A stretch of 64,000 bases of DNA from an uncultured Cellvibrio sp. Lineage in GTDB: Bacteria > Pseudomonadota > Gammaproteobacteria > Pseudomonadales > Cellvibrionaceae. The position numbers were made by a program, and so were the translations under genes. Of this stretch, positions 25,607-33,827 are shown piece after piece. Under the pieces are notes generated by a model. The model saw nothing but the letters and a program-made list of their open reading frames with translations, searched no databases and was not told where the DNA came from. The stretch is taken from assembly GCA_946482345.1 (NCBI GenBank), contig CAMLRJ010000001.1, positions 3,223 to 67,222 of the forward strand. Reading direction: 5' to 3'. Position 1 is the first letter of the stretch, and each line of letters opens with the position of its first letter.

Positions 25607-26875
25607 TTAGTTTTTTGGATTTTTGAGCGCCTTTTCCATTTCTTCGTATTTCTGCTTGTCTGCCAGCCCATATCTGAAGCCACACACTTGCGTTTCCAAC
25701 GCATTAATCGCTTTGTCGAGCTGAGGCTCTGCAATTGCGGAGCCTTGTTTGGACTCGTACAAATAATGGCAAAGCGGTGCGCCACCTTCGGAATAACCGC
25801 CTGGTCGCCCTATATTCTGAAGCACATACCAAATCTCACGATCAAAAAAGCGCAACCACCGAAATTCAGCAGGTGGCAGAACTCCCAACCGGCGAGCCTG
25901 CATGTAAAATGCGAATAAAATGGTTCTGTTGTATGCATGTTTTTCAATAAGCTTCTGAACAACGGTCGAGCCAATATATTTTTGGATGATCGCGCGAGGC
26001 TTTTCGAGAGGAATTGTAGGGTGAAGCCACGCGGTATCATCAGCGCTGGCGCGAGGGTCTTTTTTAAATTGATCCCAGCACCATGCAATCAAATTGCTGC
26101 TATCGGCCATTGCCTCTTTATAGGCTTCATCACTAAGCGATGAGTCTGTAGCTGCCAATCTTGGCATGGCACACGCCACCAAAATTGTTTCAGATGGACT
26201 CAAATCTGTTGATTTAGTCCAATGTTTTCCGAGTTGTTCCTTGAAGATAAGGAGCGCCTTATCACGATCAATCGAAGGGGTATAAGTGCCGTCAGATTCC
26301 TTTTTCCAACCATTAATGAGCCTATGTGCAAAAGCAAATTGTCGTGATGTTTGCGACATGCCAAACAAAGGGTCATCTAATTCTTTGTCAATTAAATTGA
26401 GTTGCGAAAACAATTTTAAGTGCGGATAGAGAGCAATACTTTCTTTGGTAAAAGACGCGATATTGTGGGTTTTTTTGTAATTTAATCCTGGGTGTTCGGC
26501 ATTGATTTTTCGCATCCATTTAACACAGTAATAAATCAAAATGCCTAAGCAGAATAAATTTATCCACAACGACGAGTTTTTAATTTCTACCCACTGCATT
26601 GTGTAGAAATTTCTTTTGCATGCCCCAACAAGTGATTGTGGATCACAAATTTCATTAATCATGTTGTAAGGGCCGGATAAAACAGGAACCTCTTCAAAGA
26701 ATGAGCTGGCTGCATACAACAAAAAAAGCTCAACGTACCTTATGTAGGCATAGATCATCGATATAGTCGTATGCCCCGAATACCACAAAAACCAGCCGAC
26801 AAGAAAAACGTAAAGCACAAGCGCCCCCCATATCATGGGGTCGCCGAATGAAAATGTTTTTTCGTTGTTCTTCAT
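25607..26875 (-). CDS. dotM: DotM/IcmP (TrbA) coupling-complex protein
   Basis: A 422-residue inner-membrane protein with N-terminal membrane segments (~14-32, ~40-58, ~103-118) and a soluble C-terminal domain. The diagnostic stretch is NRTILFAFYMQARRLGVLPPAEF followed within about 10 residues by DREIWYVLQNIGR; only the pattern is cited, in two parts. DotM partners the coupling ATPase DotL. The start codon lies directly after a terminator-like hairpin and lacks an evident ribosome site. It heads an operon continuing with the DsbC-like gene. Confidence 0.85.
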   Translation of the reverse strand: MKNNEKTFSFGDPMIWGALVLYVFLVGWFLWYSGHTTISMIYAYIRYVELFLLYAASSFFEEVPVLSGPYNMINEICDPQSLVGACKRNFYTMQWVEIKNSSLWINLFCLGILIYYCVKWMRKINAEHPGLNYKKTHNIASFTKESIALYPHLKLFSQLNLIDKELDDPLFGMSQTSRQFAFAHRLINGWKKESDGTYTPSIDRDKALLIFKEQLGKHWTKSTDLSPSETILVACAMPRLAATDSSLSDEAYKEAMADSSNLIAWCWDQFKKDPRASADDTAWLHPTIPLEKPRAIIQKYIGSTVVQKLIEKHAYNRTILFAFYMQARRLGVLPPAEFRWLRFFDREIWYVLQNIGRPGGYSEGGAPLCHYLYESKQGSAIAEPQLDKAINALETQVCGFRYGLADKQKYEEMEKALKNPKN

Positions 26876-26911
26876 AGAAAAAGCAGCAACTAAAGTAGCT
26901 TTAGTTGCTGC
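26876..26911 (-). terminator. Terminator-like hairpin abutting dotM start
   Basis: On the minus strand GCAGCAACTAAAG pairs perfectly with CTTTAGTTGCTGC (13 bp, 3-base loop), followed by TTTTTCT and then the dotM ATG at 26875. It can end the icmT-parM transcript, and its position could also attenuate or hide dotM translation. Confidence 0.8.
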
Positions 26912-26920
26912 TCGCCTCCA

Positions 26921-27463
26921 TTAGTTATCATTGGTGTCATTTGATTGAGTGCCTGCAATACCTTTAAAACTGCCCCATGGATTCGGCTTTTTCGTGGCAG
27001 TAACTGTCTCCGCTGTGACTGCGCGATCTACCTGACGTTGATCTTCCTTGCTCGATGCATTATCGGAACTCTCAATATCAATTAATGGCTCCGGTGCTTG
27101 CTGTAATGTCGGCTGGCTAATCTCTTGGGCAACTTCTGCGGCAATGGGCACAACCTCCGGTGCTGAAGAGGTTTGACCATTCTTGGCTGCCCACAAGTAA
27201 TAATTTGTGGCCGCCACCAGATACGGGTCAGTTATGACCGACGCCATAGCACTTACGCCGTCCTTCCCCGCTCCTACCTGATCTATCCGCTGCTGTAACT
27301 GATGAAAGCCAGAAGACATCCAAGCCATCAACAACTCACGCTTTGCCCCATACACCCCAGCGTTTGCATCCAGTTCAGCAATAATCTCGCTTTCGATTTT
27401 GCTACCGACCCGCAACTGAACCTCGAAGCGATTCACATTTTCTCGATTAGTCGCCTTCCTCAT
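26921..27463 (-). CDS. Hypothetical protein downstream of parM, 180 aa
   Basis: A 180-residue protein. Its basic N-terminal ~60 residues (NRENVNRFEVQLRV...) read like a small ribbon-helix-helix or helical DNA-binding head. A helical middle and a Pro/Ala/Glu-rich disordered tail follow. Overlaps the 75-aa gene by 17 bases. In ParM systems the adaptor ParR is encoded right after parM, so this protein and the 75-aa protein are both candidates; this is inference. Confidence 0.6.
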   Translation of the reverse strand: MRKATNRENVNRFEVQLRVGSKIESEIIAELDANAGVYGAKRELLMAWMSSGFHQLQQRIDQVGAGKDGVSAMASVITDPYLVAATNYYLWAAKNGQTSSAPEVVPIAAEVAQEISQPTLQQAPEPLIDIESSDNASSKEDQRQVDRAVTAETVTATKKPNPWGSFKGIAGTQSNDTNDN

Positions 27464-27674
27464 GTCTATTACCTGGTGAGTTTGCTTCTTTTAATTTTTT
27501 GTAGCCGATGACCACCAAAGCTCGAATGAATGCAGCCCGTTGTCCTGGCGGGCCATTGGCAAGAATCTGTGCAAGATCCGGGGCAATGGCCTGGTTGTCG
27601 GCATCGTTAAGAATTGGGAAACGGCGCGTGCGTTTTTCCGTCTTCTCTTCGCCCTGAACAACCTTATTCGCCAT
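27447..27674 (-). CDS. Small basic protein downstream of parM, 75 aa
   Basis: A 75-residue protein with a basic N-terminus (KTEKRTRRFPI) and a helical rest. ATG 27674 overlaps the parM stop by 11 bases. Size, charge and position fit an StbB/ParR-type DNA-binding partner of the actin-like ParM, but no clear ribbon-helix-helix is visible by eye. Confidence 0.55.
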   Translation of the reverse strand: MANKVVQGEEKTEKRTRRFPILNDADNQAIAPDLAQILANGPPGQRAAFIRALVVIGYKKLKEANSPGNRHEEGD

Positions 27675-28695
27675 TCGCCTCTTCCTCGCCAAAAATGAAT
27701 TTCGCGATTTTGAACATGCCTCGTGCATTCGCAAATTCAGGCTTGTCAGGGAAAAGCCCATGCTTAAATAAAGGTGCGAGCTGTTCGCGTAATACAATGG
27801 AGCCACCGCCGACGAAAATCACGCTATCGAGATCCTTACCATTACCGATTTTGGTACGGACACCAGAAATCATTTTTTCAACCAGCTTTTGTTTTTCCTG
27901 GGCGACAAGATCAGCAACAACTACTTGCTCTCCAGCAATCTTGACCTTGCCCGTTTTGATGGCTTGTTCGACCATGCGAGGGGGCACATTTTCAAGCTCG
28001 TAGCGCGAACGTAGCAGCCCAGACACGGTATCGTTCAAATTCAACAGACCAACATCAAATGAACCGCTGCGATCAGCATCCACTTGTTGGCCACCGGGAT
28101 GTACTACTGCGCAGTCTGTTGTTTTGCCGCCAATGTCAATAACACCCACAGTTTCTTCTTTCAACTGTTCATAATGCTCGGACGGACTCCCATCCATATT
28201 CATGATCATGTCGAAATAAGCGCTGATCGCTTCCGTGGAGACGTTAGATTTAACAATTTTTGCCATCTTTGCTGAAGCTGACGAAACCCCACGATTGAGG
28301 TTAATGATTTTGCCTTTAATAAGAGCTTCGTTTTTCTGACCGCCGGGTAGATAGTAATGGCTTACAGGAAGACCTGTTGTGATGGCCACATTCTTGTCGC
28401 CAAGCCCAGCACGAAGTAAGGCATGATGAATGAGGACTCGATTAAGCGGAGACTTTGGATAGTCCGCAAATCGCGTGTCCTCATAGTTTGTAAGGAATTC
28501 GGAAACTGTAAAAGTAACGCCCTCTTCCGTTTGGTAAAACGCAGAAGAACCGTTGCTCTCATCAATATCAAGCACTTTTTTCCCTTGCGCCGCACGCGAA
28601 GGAAAGGAGAATGTTGCGCCGTTATCAAGGCACACCTTGACGGCATAGTGACCATCATCTACGCCAACATAAACGATCTTTTTCTTCTCAGTCAT
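27664..28695 (-). CDS. parM: ParM/StbA actin-like plasmid segregation ATPase
   Basis: A 343-residue actin-fold protein: phosphate-1 loop VGVDDGHYAVK (~10-20), phosphate-2 loop GVIDIGGKTTDCAVV (~184-198) and adenosine motif SVIFVGGGS (~298-306). Length matches ParM/StbA. Such proteins form dynamic filaments that push plasmid copies apart through an adaptor bound to centromere iterons. Unusually it is embedded between icmT and two small genes, with a 22-bp iteron array upstream of icmT. ATG 28695 has GGAAAGGG upstream; the longer start is a TTG. Confidence 0.85.
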   Translation of the reverse strand: MTEKKKIVYVGVDDGHYAVKVCLDNGATFSFPSRAAQGKKVLDIDESNGSSAFYQTEEGVTFTVSEFLTNYEDTRFADYPKSPLNRVLIHHALLRAGLGDKNVAITTGLPVSHYYLPGGQKNEALIKGKIINLNRGVSSASAKMAKIVKSNVSTEAISAYFDMIMNMDGSPSEHYEQLKEETVGVIDIGGKTTDCAVVHPGGQQVDADRSGSFDVGLLNLNDTVSGLLRSRYELENVPPRMVEQAIKTGKVKIAGEQVVVADLVAQEKQKLVEKMISGVRTKIGNGKDLDSVIFVGGGSIVLREQLAPLFKHGLFPDKPEFANARGMFKIAKFIFGEEEANGE

Positions 28696-28719
28696 AGCTA
28701 GAACCCTTTCCAAGTGAGC

Positions 28720-28986
28720 CTACTGGCCCTTGATTTCTTTTATGATGTTGCGGGTAGGTTTGATCCGGCCTATTAAGAAAACACCAACGCTTCTAAACCA
28801 CGCTGTAACCGTCATTTTCTTAAAAATCTCCACGTAGACTAAAAACACCGTGATGATCAGTGCTGCCCATGCTGTTTTAGCACTTGGGAATAACAACACT
28901 GCTAACCATGGAACCGCTGCTACAGCAGAAATTTTGAAAAGCACCGCTGGCGGCGCACAGTTTGACCAATGATGGCGGCCTATCAT
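28720..28986 (-). CDS. icmT: IcmT/TraK-like type IVB secretion protein
   Basis: An 88-residue membrane protein. It starts HWSNCAPPAVLFKISAVAAVP, which matches the conserved HWRxxARPPxFFxxDARAxxP-type head of IcmT. One or two hydrophobic helices (~20-58) follow, then a basic tail GRIKPTR. GAGGGG precedes ATG 28986. It is the first gene of an operon that continues with parM, 24 bases downstream, which links transfer and segregation genes. Confidence 0.75.
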   Translation of the reverse strand: MIGRHHWSNCAPPAVLFKISAVAAVPWLAVLLFPSAKTAWAALIITVFLVYVEIFKKMTVTAWFRSVGVFLIGRIKPTRNIIKEIKGQ

Positions 28987-29060
28987 AAATACCCCTCAAG
29001 CATCGTCTGGCTTGGCAACAATCACCAAGTTGGGTTCAATATAACACAGTTTTCACACAC

Positions 29061-29160
29061 TGCAACACATTTAAAACACATTGTTGACACATTTAAATCG
29101 CACTGTTGACACACTTTAATCATGCTGATGACACATTTTAATCTCATTGATGCCACATTC
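29061..29160 (+). repeat. 22-bp iteron array, locus B (4-5 units)
   Basis: Tandem units at 29061-29084, 29085-29106, 29107-29128, 29129-29150 and a partial one from 29151. The best unit reads TGACACATTTAAATCGCACT. The 22-base period is about two helical turns, so bound protein would line one DNA face. It fills the gap between dotB and the divergent-free upstream end of icmT-parM, as a parC-type centromere would. Confidence 0.85.
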
Positions 29161-29166
29161 CATAAT

Positions 29167-30348
29167 CTAACCTCTACGCAACGTCATAGCAGTTTCTTCA
29201 GAAATTCGCCCTTCCCGCAGCAATCTATCAGCCTCTTTCTCGAAACTATGCCCGCGCAGCAGAACTAATTCCCTCGTTTTTTGAGTGACCATTCCCATAT
29301 CAGATAAGTCCAGGAGCTGTTCGCGAATCTCCGGGGTGAATTCAAGCCACTCTCTTGCTGCTACCAGCTTACCGTCCACAGCGGGTAATAATCGCTGTGC
29401 CAAGATAAACCTTGCCGTCTCGATGATGTCAAAAATCGCGGTCGCCCTCTCGTTCTCAGGAAAACGGGAGATAAGACGACGCATGACAGCAGCCACATCG
29501 ATGGCATGTACCGTGCCGAACACGGGATGGCCTGTTAGTGATGCTTCCACACCTGCCGTAATAGTCTCTTTATCGCGCATTTCTCCGATCAGGATAAAAC
29601 CAGGTTTACGCCTCATCGCCTCGCGGTTGGCTGCGTAGAAATCACTGAAGTGCGTAGGTATCTGTGATTGAGCGATGATCGAGTGTTCACTTAAAATATT
29701 GTCAAATGTGAACTCAACCGGCTCTTCATGGGTTAGATGGTTGCCCTTTATGGGCGTATCGTTTTCTAAAATAAAGCGGATGATTGATGCAAAGGTCGTC
29801 GATTTACCTTGCCCTGTCTTGCCAGCAATATAAACGCATCCGTCGTGCGGGCAGGCTTTCCGCACAACATCTTCCTGTAAACCAATCTCATGAGGTGGCG
29901 GCGGATCTGTTGGAATGGTCCGCAAAATGACCTGAACACCGGTTCCTCCGGCAGATAGTATCGCCGAGGCATTTACTCGATAACCGTGCCGCAGCTTTCC
30001 TCCCCTGGCATCAAGTAGTTTTGGATCAAATATCTCGTATCTGGAGTTGACCGACCTGCCCGAAACAATGTCCGTAAGAGCTGTTTCTCTAGCCGCAGCC
30101 CATATCAGAATATTTTTGACCTCAGCCTCATCTAATGGACGATGAGTAAATGCTTTCATCTTCCCATTAACCAACCCGGTGACTGGGTGCATGGGGGTCA
30201 CATACACATCTGAAGCCTTATTCGCCTTTGTTTCCAATATAAGGGACTTGAAATAATCAGGATCATCAAATTTGAAAGGGTCGCTGTAGCCAGTGATCCA
30301 CTCCACTTTTGGAATTAAGCAACCCTGATACTGGCCTTCAGCGAGCAT
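29167..30348 (-). CDS. dotB: DotB/TraJ secretion ATPase
   Basis: A 393-residue VirB11-like ATPase: Walker A GKTGQGKST (~176-184), Asp box LTHEEPVEF, Walker B region FILIGEMRDKET and His box GHPVFGTVHA. These are typical of the PilT/DotB branch. DotB is the cytoplasmic ring ATPase that energises the type IVB machine. The start at 30348 is chosen for the strong GGGGAGGG 6 bases upstream, giving an 11-base overlap with dotC. It is the last gene of dotD-dotC-dotB. Confidence 0.9.
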   Translation of the reverse strand: MLAEGQYQGCLIPKVEWITGYSDPFKFDDPDYFKSLILETKANKASDVYVTPMHPVTGLVNGKMKAFTHRPLDEAEVKNILIWAAARETALTDIVSGRSVNSRYEIFDPKLLDARGGKLRHGYRVNASAILSAGGTGVQVILRTIPTDPPPPHEIGLQEDVVRKACPHDGCVYIAGKTGQGKSTTFASIIRFILENDTPIKGNHLTHEEPVEFTFDNILSEHSIIAQSQIPTHFSDFYAANREAMRRKPGFILIGEMRDKETITAGVEASLTGHPVFGTVHAIDVAAVMRRLISRFPENERATAIFDIIETARFILAQRLLPAVDGKLVAAREWLEFTPEIREQLLDLSDMGMVTQKTRELVLLRGHSFEKEADRLLREGRISEETAMTLRRG

Positions 30349-31225
30349 TGCCGCCCTCCCCTGCTCCCGTAGCTTCTTCACCGTTAGCTTGACCAGGCGT
30401 AGAAGATATGGGAGCTAACCCAACGGGAGCCGCAGATGGAGACATACTGATTGATGCCGTCCAGCTTTGAATCGATTCGCTAAATTGCGATAACGTGGTG
30501 ATACGCAAGAGCTTTTCATCAACTGCCAGGGTCGAACCTTCCAGCGCCAAATCCATTCTTTCATAGGCTATCGCAGGCATCGAAATTTTGCCTTGCCGAA
30601 CAAAAGTGTGGAATCGCATCATCCCCTGCAAATCACGGTTCATTTTGTCAAAGCCGTATTCGAGCATTATGTTGGCTTGCTCCACGCCTTGATACCAACC
30701 CTCCTTTAAAGCAGCTCGCCATATCCCCGCTTCTGTTTCATCGCGAGGTTTGAGCATATTGGCAACGGATGTTTGCGACACATCCGGGAGGGGAAATGAC
30801 AAGTAATTTCGCCAGGTCGGAGCAACCGAAGAAAATCGGGCTTGGCTTTCAATCTTGTACGCCGCGCCAGACAGACGCAATGTGAAGTCACCATCCTGCG
30901 TGTAAACATCACGCATTTCTGTAATGACAGGGGGAACCACTCTATCTTGGATCAGGTAGGTCCCAAAGTCGTAGGTAGTATCCAGAGCCCTTTCGTTTTT
31001 TGAAATTGCTCTATTGATATTGGTAATTTGCCACGCTAGCCCCAGTTTCACACCCAAACCAGTGGCCGTACCCAAAATTGCATTGGTTCGCGCTTGCTGC
31101 GCATCATTCTTCGATTCGTTGACTTTACCCGCCAAGGAATCAGCCGTCGGCTGATCGACCTGCTGTACATATGCGGGCCGTTCGTGCAGTTGCAGGGCTT
31201 GATCTAAGGTAATTGCGCTATCCAT
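30338..31225 (-). CDS. dotC: DotC/TraI outer-membrane core protein
   Basis: A 295-residue protein whose centre matches DotC: DTTYDFGTYLIQDRVVPPVI, then WRNYL, EGWYQGVEQANIMLEYG and DLQGMMRFH. DotC normally is an outer-membrane lipoprotein that helps DotH insertion. Here no signal peptide or lipobox is visible in the first residues (MDSAITLDQALQL), and the frame does not extend upstream with a start. Either the anchor is lost, the start is misread, or export differs. It starts 1 base after the dotD stop and overlaps dotB. Confidence 0.85.
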   Translation of the reverse strand: MDSAITLDQALQLHERPAYVQQVDQPTADSLAGKVNESKNDAQQARTNAILGTATGLGVKLGLAWQITNINRAISKNERALDTTYDFGTYLIQDRVVPPVITEMRDVYTQDGDFTLRLSGAAYKIESQARFSSVAPTWRNYLSFPLPDVSQTSVANMLKPRDETEAGIWRAALKEGWYQGVEQANIMLEYGFDKMNRDLQGMMRFHTFVRQGKISMPAIAYERMDLALEGSTLAVDEKLLRITTLSQFSESIQSWTASISMSPSAAPVGLAPISSTPGQANGEEATGAGEGGNAR

Positions 31226-31226
31226 A

Positions 31227-31685
31227 TTACCCCCTGTCGTTTTTGTAAACGAGGCGTAATACTTTTGCGTCCTTGTCTAAAACCAGATCTGCACCATGAT
31301 CAATTTGATGGCCGACATTTCTGAGTACATCAATGGGTTTGGCGCGAGCGGTTTTTACGTTGATTGTTCTCAGTTCTGCTGTGCGCCCAGTCTCGACATA
31401 ACGATAACCATAACGATGAGCAAACGTTTGCAAAAGCTCCTGCGGTTTGCCGATGAAATCGACCTCGATTTCATCGCTTTCTAACGACGTCTGTTTGCGC
31501 GTTAACACAGCCATATCTTCATTCAGCAGTGCCACATATTCCCGCTGCGCATTTGCGGCAACAGCCACCTTGTCACTTATCACTTTTGAAGCAAATGCCT
31601 CTGTGTCGCGCGTGGTTGGCTGAGGTGTATTCGACGCACACCCGACCATGGATGCACATAGCATTAAAGAAAAAGCTAATCTCAT
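31227..31685 (-). CDS. dotD: DotD/TraH lipoprotein
   Basis: A 152-residue lipoprotein. Signal MRLAFSLMLCASMVGC has a lipobox with Cys16. The C-terminal ~90 residues form a secretin N1-like domain (VDFIGKPQELLQTFAHRYGY ... IDVLRNVGHQI), as in DotD/TraH, which assembles with DotC and DotH in the outer-membrane core. GAGG precedes ATG 31685. First gene of the leftward dotD-C-B operon; the iterons of locus C lie upstream. Confidence 0.85.
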   Translation of the reverse strand: MRLAFSLMLCASMVGCASNTPQPTTRDTEAFASKVISDKVAVAANAQREYVALLNEDMAVLTRKQTSLESDEIEVDFIGKPQELLQTFAHRYGYRYVETGRTAELRTINVKTARAKPIDVLRNVGHQIDHGADLVLDKDAKVLRLVYKNDRG

Positions 31686-31751
31686 AAGATGCCTCTTTTG
31701 TTAGATTTACGTGATAACGGTTTTTTGCGTTTTTAAAACAAAATAATAATA

Positions 31752-31950
31752 ACCACATTTTAAAATCTAATCACCAAGTAAACACATTTAATCGACATTA
31801 AAAATTAAACGGATAATTAGCAATTCTTTTCTAACACATTTAAATCACATAGATGACACATTTAAATCATAGTTTTGCGTGTTGTTGACACATTTAAATC
31901 ACATTGTTAGCACACTTAAACACATTGTTGACACATTTAAATCATACTAC
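31752..31950 (+). repeat. 22-bp iteron array, locus C (5 good and 2 weak units)
   Basis: Full units at 31832-31853, 31854-31875, 31886-31907, 31908-31928 and 31929-31950, and degenerate ones near 31752 and 31781. The shared core is ACACATTTAAATCA. Same orientation as the other arrays. The array lies upstream of dotD and ~400 bases before the recombinase gene. Confidence 0.85.
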
Positions 31951-31969
31951 CCCGAACCTCCTTTCACGT

Positions 31970-32208
31970 TTGGTCACATGCAGTGCGCCTGGTCACGTAA
32001 GAAAAGGCTTAACTACCCCGTTACTCTTCGCTTTTTTAACAGATACCATTTGCTTGATTAACGGGCGCTATACGCGCTAAAAACGTGGCAACATTATTTG
32101 CTTGACGGACACAATTTGCTGACTTAATAAAACTGTGCTATTTGTGCGGTACATTGTCAGCGGTTTTATTGGGCACCTTGCCGAAGAGTAACGGGGTGAT
32201 GTGACCAA
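31970..32208. repeat. Nested long-range inverted repeats before recombinase gene
   Basis: ACCCCGTTACTCTTCG (32015-32030) has an exact reverse complement at 32182-32197, and TTGGTCACAT (31970-31979) has one at 32199-32208. ATTTGCTTGA is also directly repeated between them (~32047 and ~32088). The 31951-32346 stretch has no gene that I can support. It may be a recombination site, a small mobile-element remnant or part of a transfer origin. Confidence 0.6.
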
Positions 32209-32346
32209 GCCAGAGTGAATGTGACCCAGAAAATGAAAACATGGGGAAAAGATTGAAAACCCGTGTCGGCAAAACCGAGTAAGAAGTGAAGTTGCAAACC
32301 TTGATTGCAGAAAGAAACGTTGGAAACCTTGAATCCAGGTAGTGAT

Positions 32347-33501
32347 ATGAATGACAACTTTGAAAACACGCGAATAGATGGGCACGCTGTTGCCCACGAT
32401 TTGACGACAAAAATTGCAGAGTTATTGAATTCAGATAATTTGACGGAGGACACCAAGTCCCATTACGTCCAGCGTGTAAACAGACTGATAACCGAGTTGC
32501 AAACACGTCAGATCAATAGTACCCCTGGGGCATTGGTTGATTTGTTATCAGAGAGAATTAACCAGGGAGAAATCTCCAGTTCCACGGCAAGAACTGATAA
32601 AGCAGCAATTGCGTTTTACTTGGCGGACGAAGCAAGTTCAGTGATGAATCAAGGAGAGAGTATTGAGGAATACGAAGATGCCTACACTGCCCTTCGTAAG
32701 CTTTCGGCCAGACTTCTACCCAACACCTCTACAAAGACATCCGGCTCCAAACTCAAGTATTTCCCCCAAGAAATTTTTCAGGCACTTACAGAGCAGTCGA
32801 ATATCCGCTATCGCTCGGTTTCCCGGCAATTAATGGTGGCATTCCTTCGTGCGAACATGCTTGTTGGTCTTCGACCAGCAGAGTGGTTCGACGCCGATCT
32901 ATGCACGTACCTGCATAGAACAAGCGAGGGGGAATATGAACTTCAACAGGACGGCAAGATAAGGAGCTCAATTTGTCTCAGGGTGAAAAATGCTAAAAAC
33001 TCCCATGGCAGGGCCAATGGGGAATATAGAGAGTTATTGCTGGATGGAATCAGTAGTACCGATCTTGCAGCCGTCATGCATTGGCTGGAGCAAACCAGAA
33101 TACATAGAGAGAAACTTGGAAAATCAACAGGGAAGTTGTCAAGCGAGGAGGTGTCTGACTTCTACAACCAAATCCAATTGAGTATGAGACGGGCACTGAT
33201 CCGCATGCTGGGGACCGGAGAGAATTTGCCAACCATCTACAGCACCAGGCATCAAGTCGTAGCAGACATGAAGTCGTCGAATAAGCCGCCCGCCGAAATT
33301 GCTGCGTTCTTAGGGCACGGAAGCATACGCACAGCGAATAAACACTACGGCAAGAAATTTAAAGGGAAGGGGGGGTTCGCGTTCAGCGCCTCACCCGAGA
33401 GTATCAACAAAGTGATGGCGAACTTACACACTGCGGACATTGCATTGCCAAACGAGAAAACCAAACAGCGCGCAAAAGAATGGACAAATTCTTATAAGTA
33501 A
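32347..33501 (+). CDS. Tyrosine recombinase-like protein (variant active site)
   Basis: A 384-residue integrase-family protein: Arg176 (VGLRPAEW), Lys214/217, box II IYSTRHQ with Arg301, where the usual first His is Tyr298, then His324 (LGHGS) and Tyr334 (NKHYGK). The residues needed for cleavage are present, so activity is plausible. The N-terminal ~120 residues form the core-binding domain. ATG 32347 (weak AGGT site) is preferred to the TTG at 32305. It is flanked by iteron arrays C and D and preceded by long inverted repeats, so it may act at those sites. Confidence 0.75.
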   Translation: MNDNFENTRIDGHAVAHDLTTKIAELLNSDNLTEDTKSHYVQRVNRLITELQTRQINSTPGALVDLLSERINQGEISSSTARTDKAAIAFYLADEASSVMNQGESIEEYEDAYTALRKLSARLLPNTSTKTSGSKLKYFPQEIFQALTEQSNIRYRSVSRQLMVAFLRANMLVGLRPAEWFDADLCTYLHRTSEGEYELQQDGKIRSSICLRVKNAKNSHGRANGEYRELLLDGISSTDLAAVMHWLEQTRIHREKLGKSTGKLSSEEVSDFYNQIQLSMRRALIRMLGTGENLPTIYSTRHQVVADMKSSNKPPAEIAAFLGHGSIRTANKHYGKKFKGKGGFAFSASPESINKVMANLHTADIALPNEKTKQRAKEWTNSYK

Positions 33502-33536
33502 ATATCAACTTCAATTAATGCATCAATTCAAAGTCG

Positions 33537-33613
33537 TGACACATTTAAATCATGTTTATTTCATATTGTGAACACATTTAAATCACATAGTTAACACATT
33601 TAAATCACATTCT
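33537..33613 (+). repeat. 22-bp iteron array, locus D (3 units)
   Basis: Units at 33537-33558, 33570-33591 and 33592-33613 with core ACACATTTAAATCA. It lies directly after the recombinase stop and upstream of the terminator and the dotI operon. Confidence 0.85.
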
Positions 33614-33617
33614 TTTG

Positions 33618-33686
33618 TGTTAGGCATGAATACCTAACAACAAATCAAAAAAAGCTAACCGCAGATACATGCGGTTAGCTTTTTTT
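33618..33686 (+). terminator. Intrinsic terminator with preceding small palindrome
   Basis: GCTAACCGCA (33654-33663) and TGCGGTTAGC (33670-33679) form a 10-bp stem followed by TTTTTTTG; this ends the recombinase transcript. Just upstream TGTTAGG...CCTAACA (33618-33639) is a second inverted repeat that may be an operator. Confidence 0.85.
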
Positions 33687-33827
33687 GTGCCTGAAAATCG
33701 TGAAAACTTGAGGCACACAGACATAGATTTTTTAAGTTCTTATTGCATATAATCTATGTAAATGTAAAATTCGTGTCGTTTTGGTTTTCTAACATTTTCA
33801 ATATTTTAAATGGTAGAGTAAATTTTT

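Noticed and set aside
32077..32506. Several overlapping minus-strand frames upstream of and into the second recombinase
   Set aside because: They overlap each other in three frames, lack ribosome sites, and cover the inverted-repeat region and the recombinase N-terminus; no one is protein-like.
16338..33613. CRISPR array as explanation of the 22-bp repeats
   Set aside because: Units are tandem or nearly so without unique 25-40-bp spacers, are degenerate, occur at four loci, and no cas genes are present.
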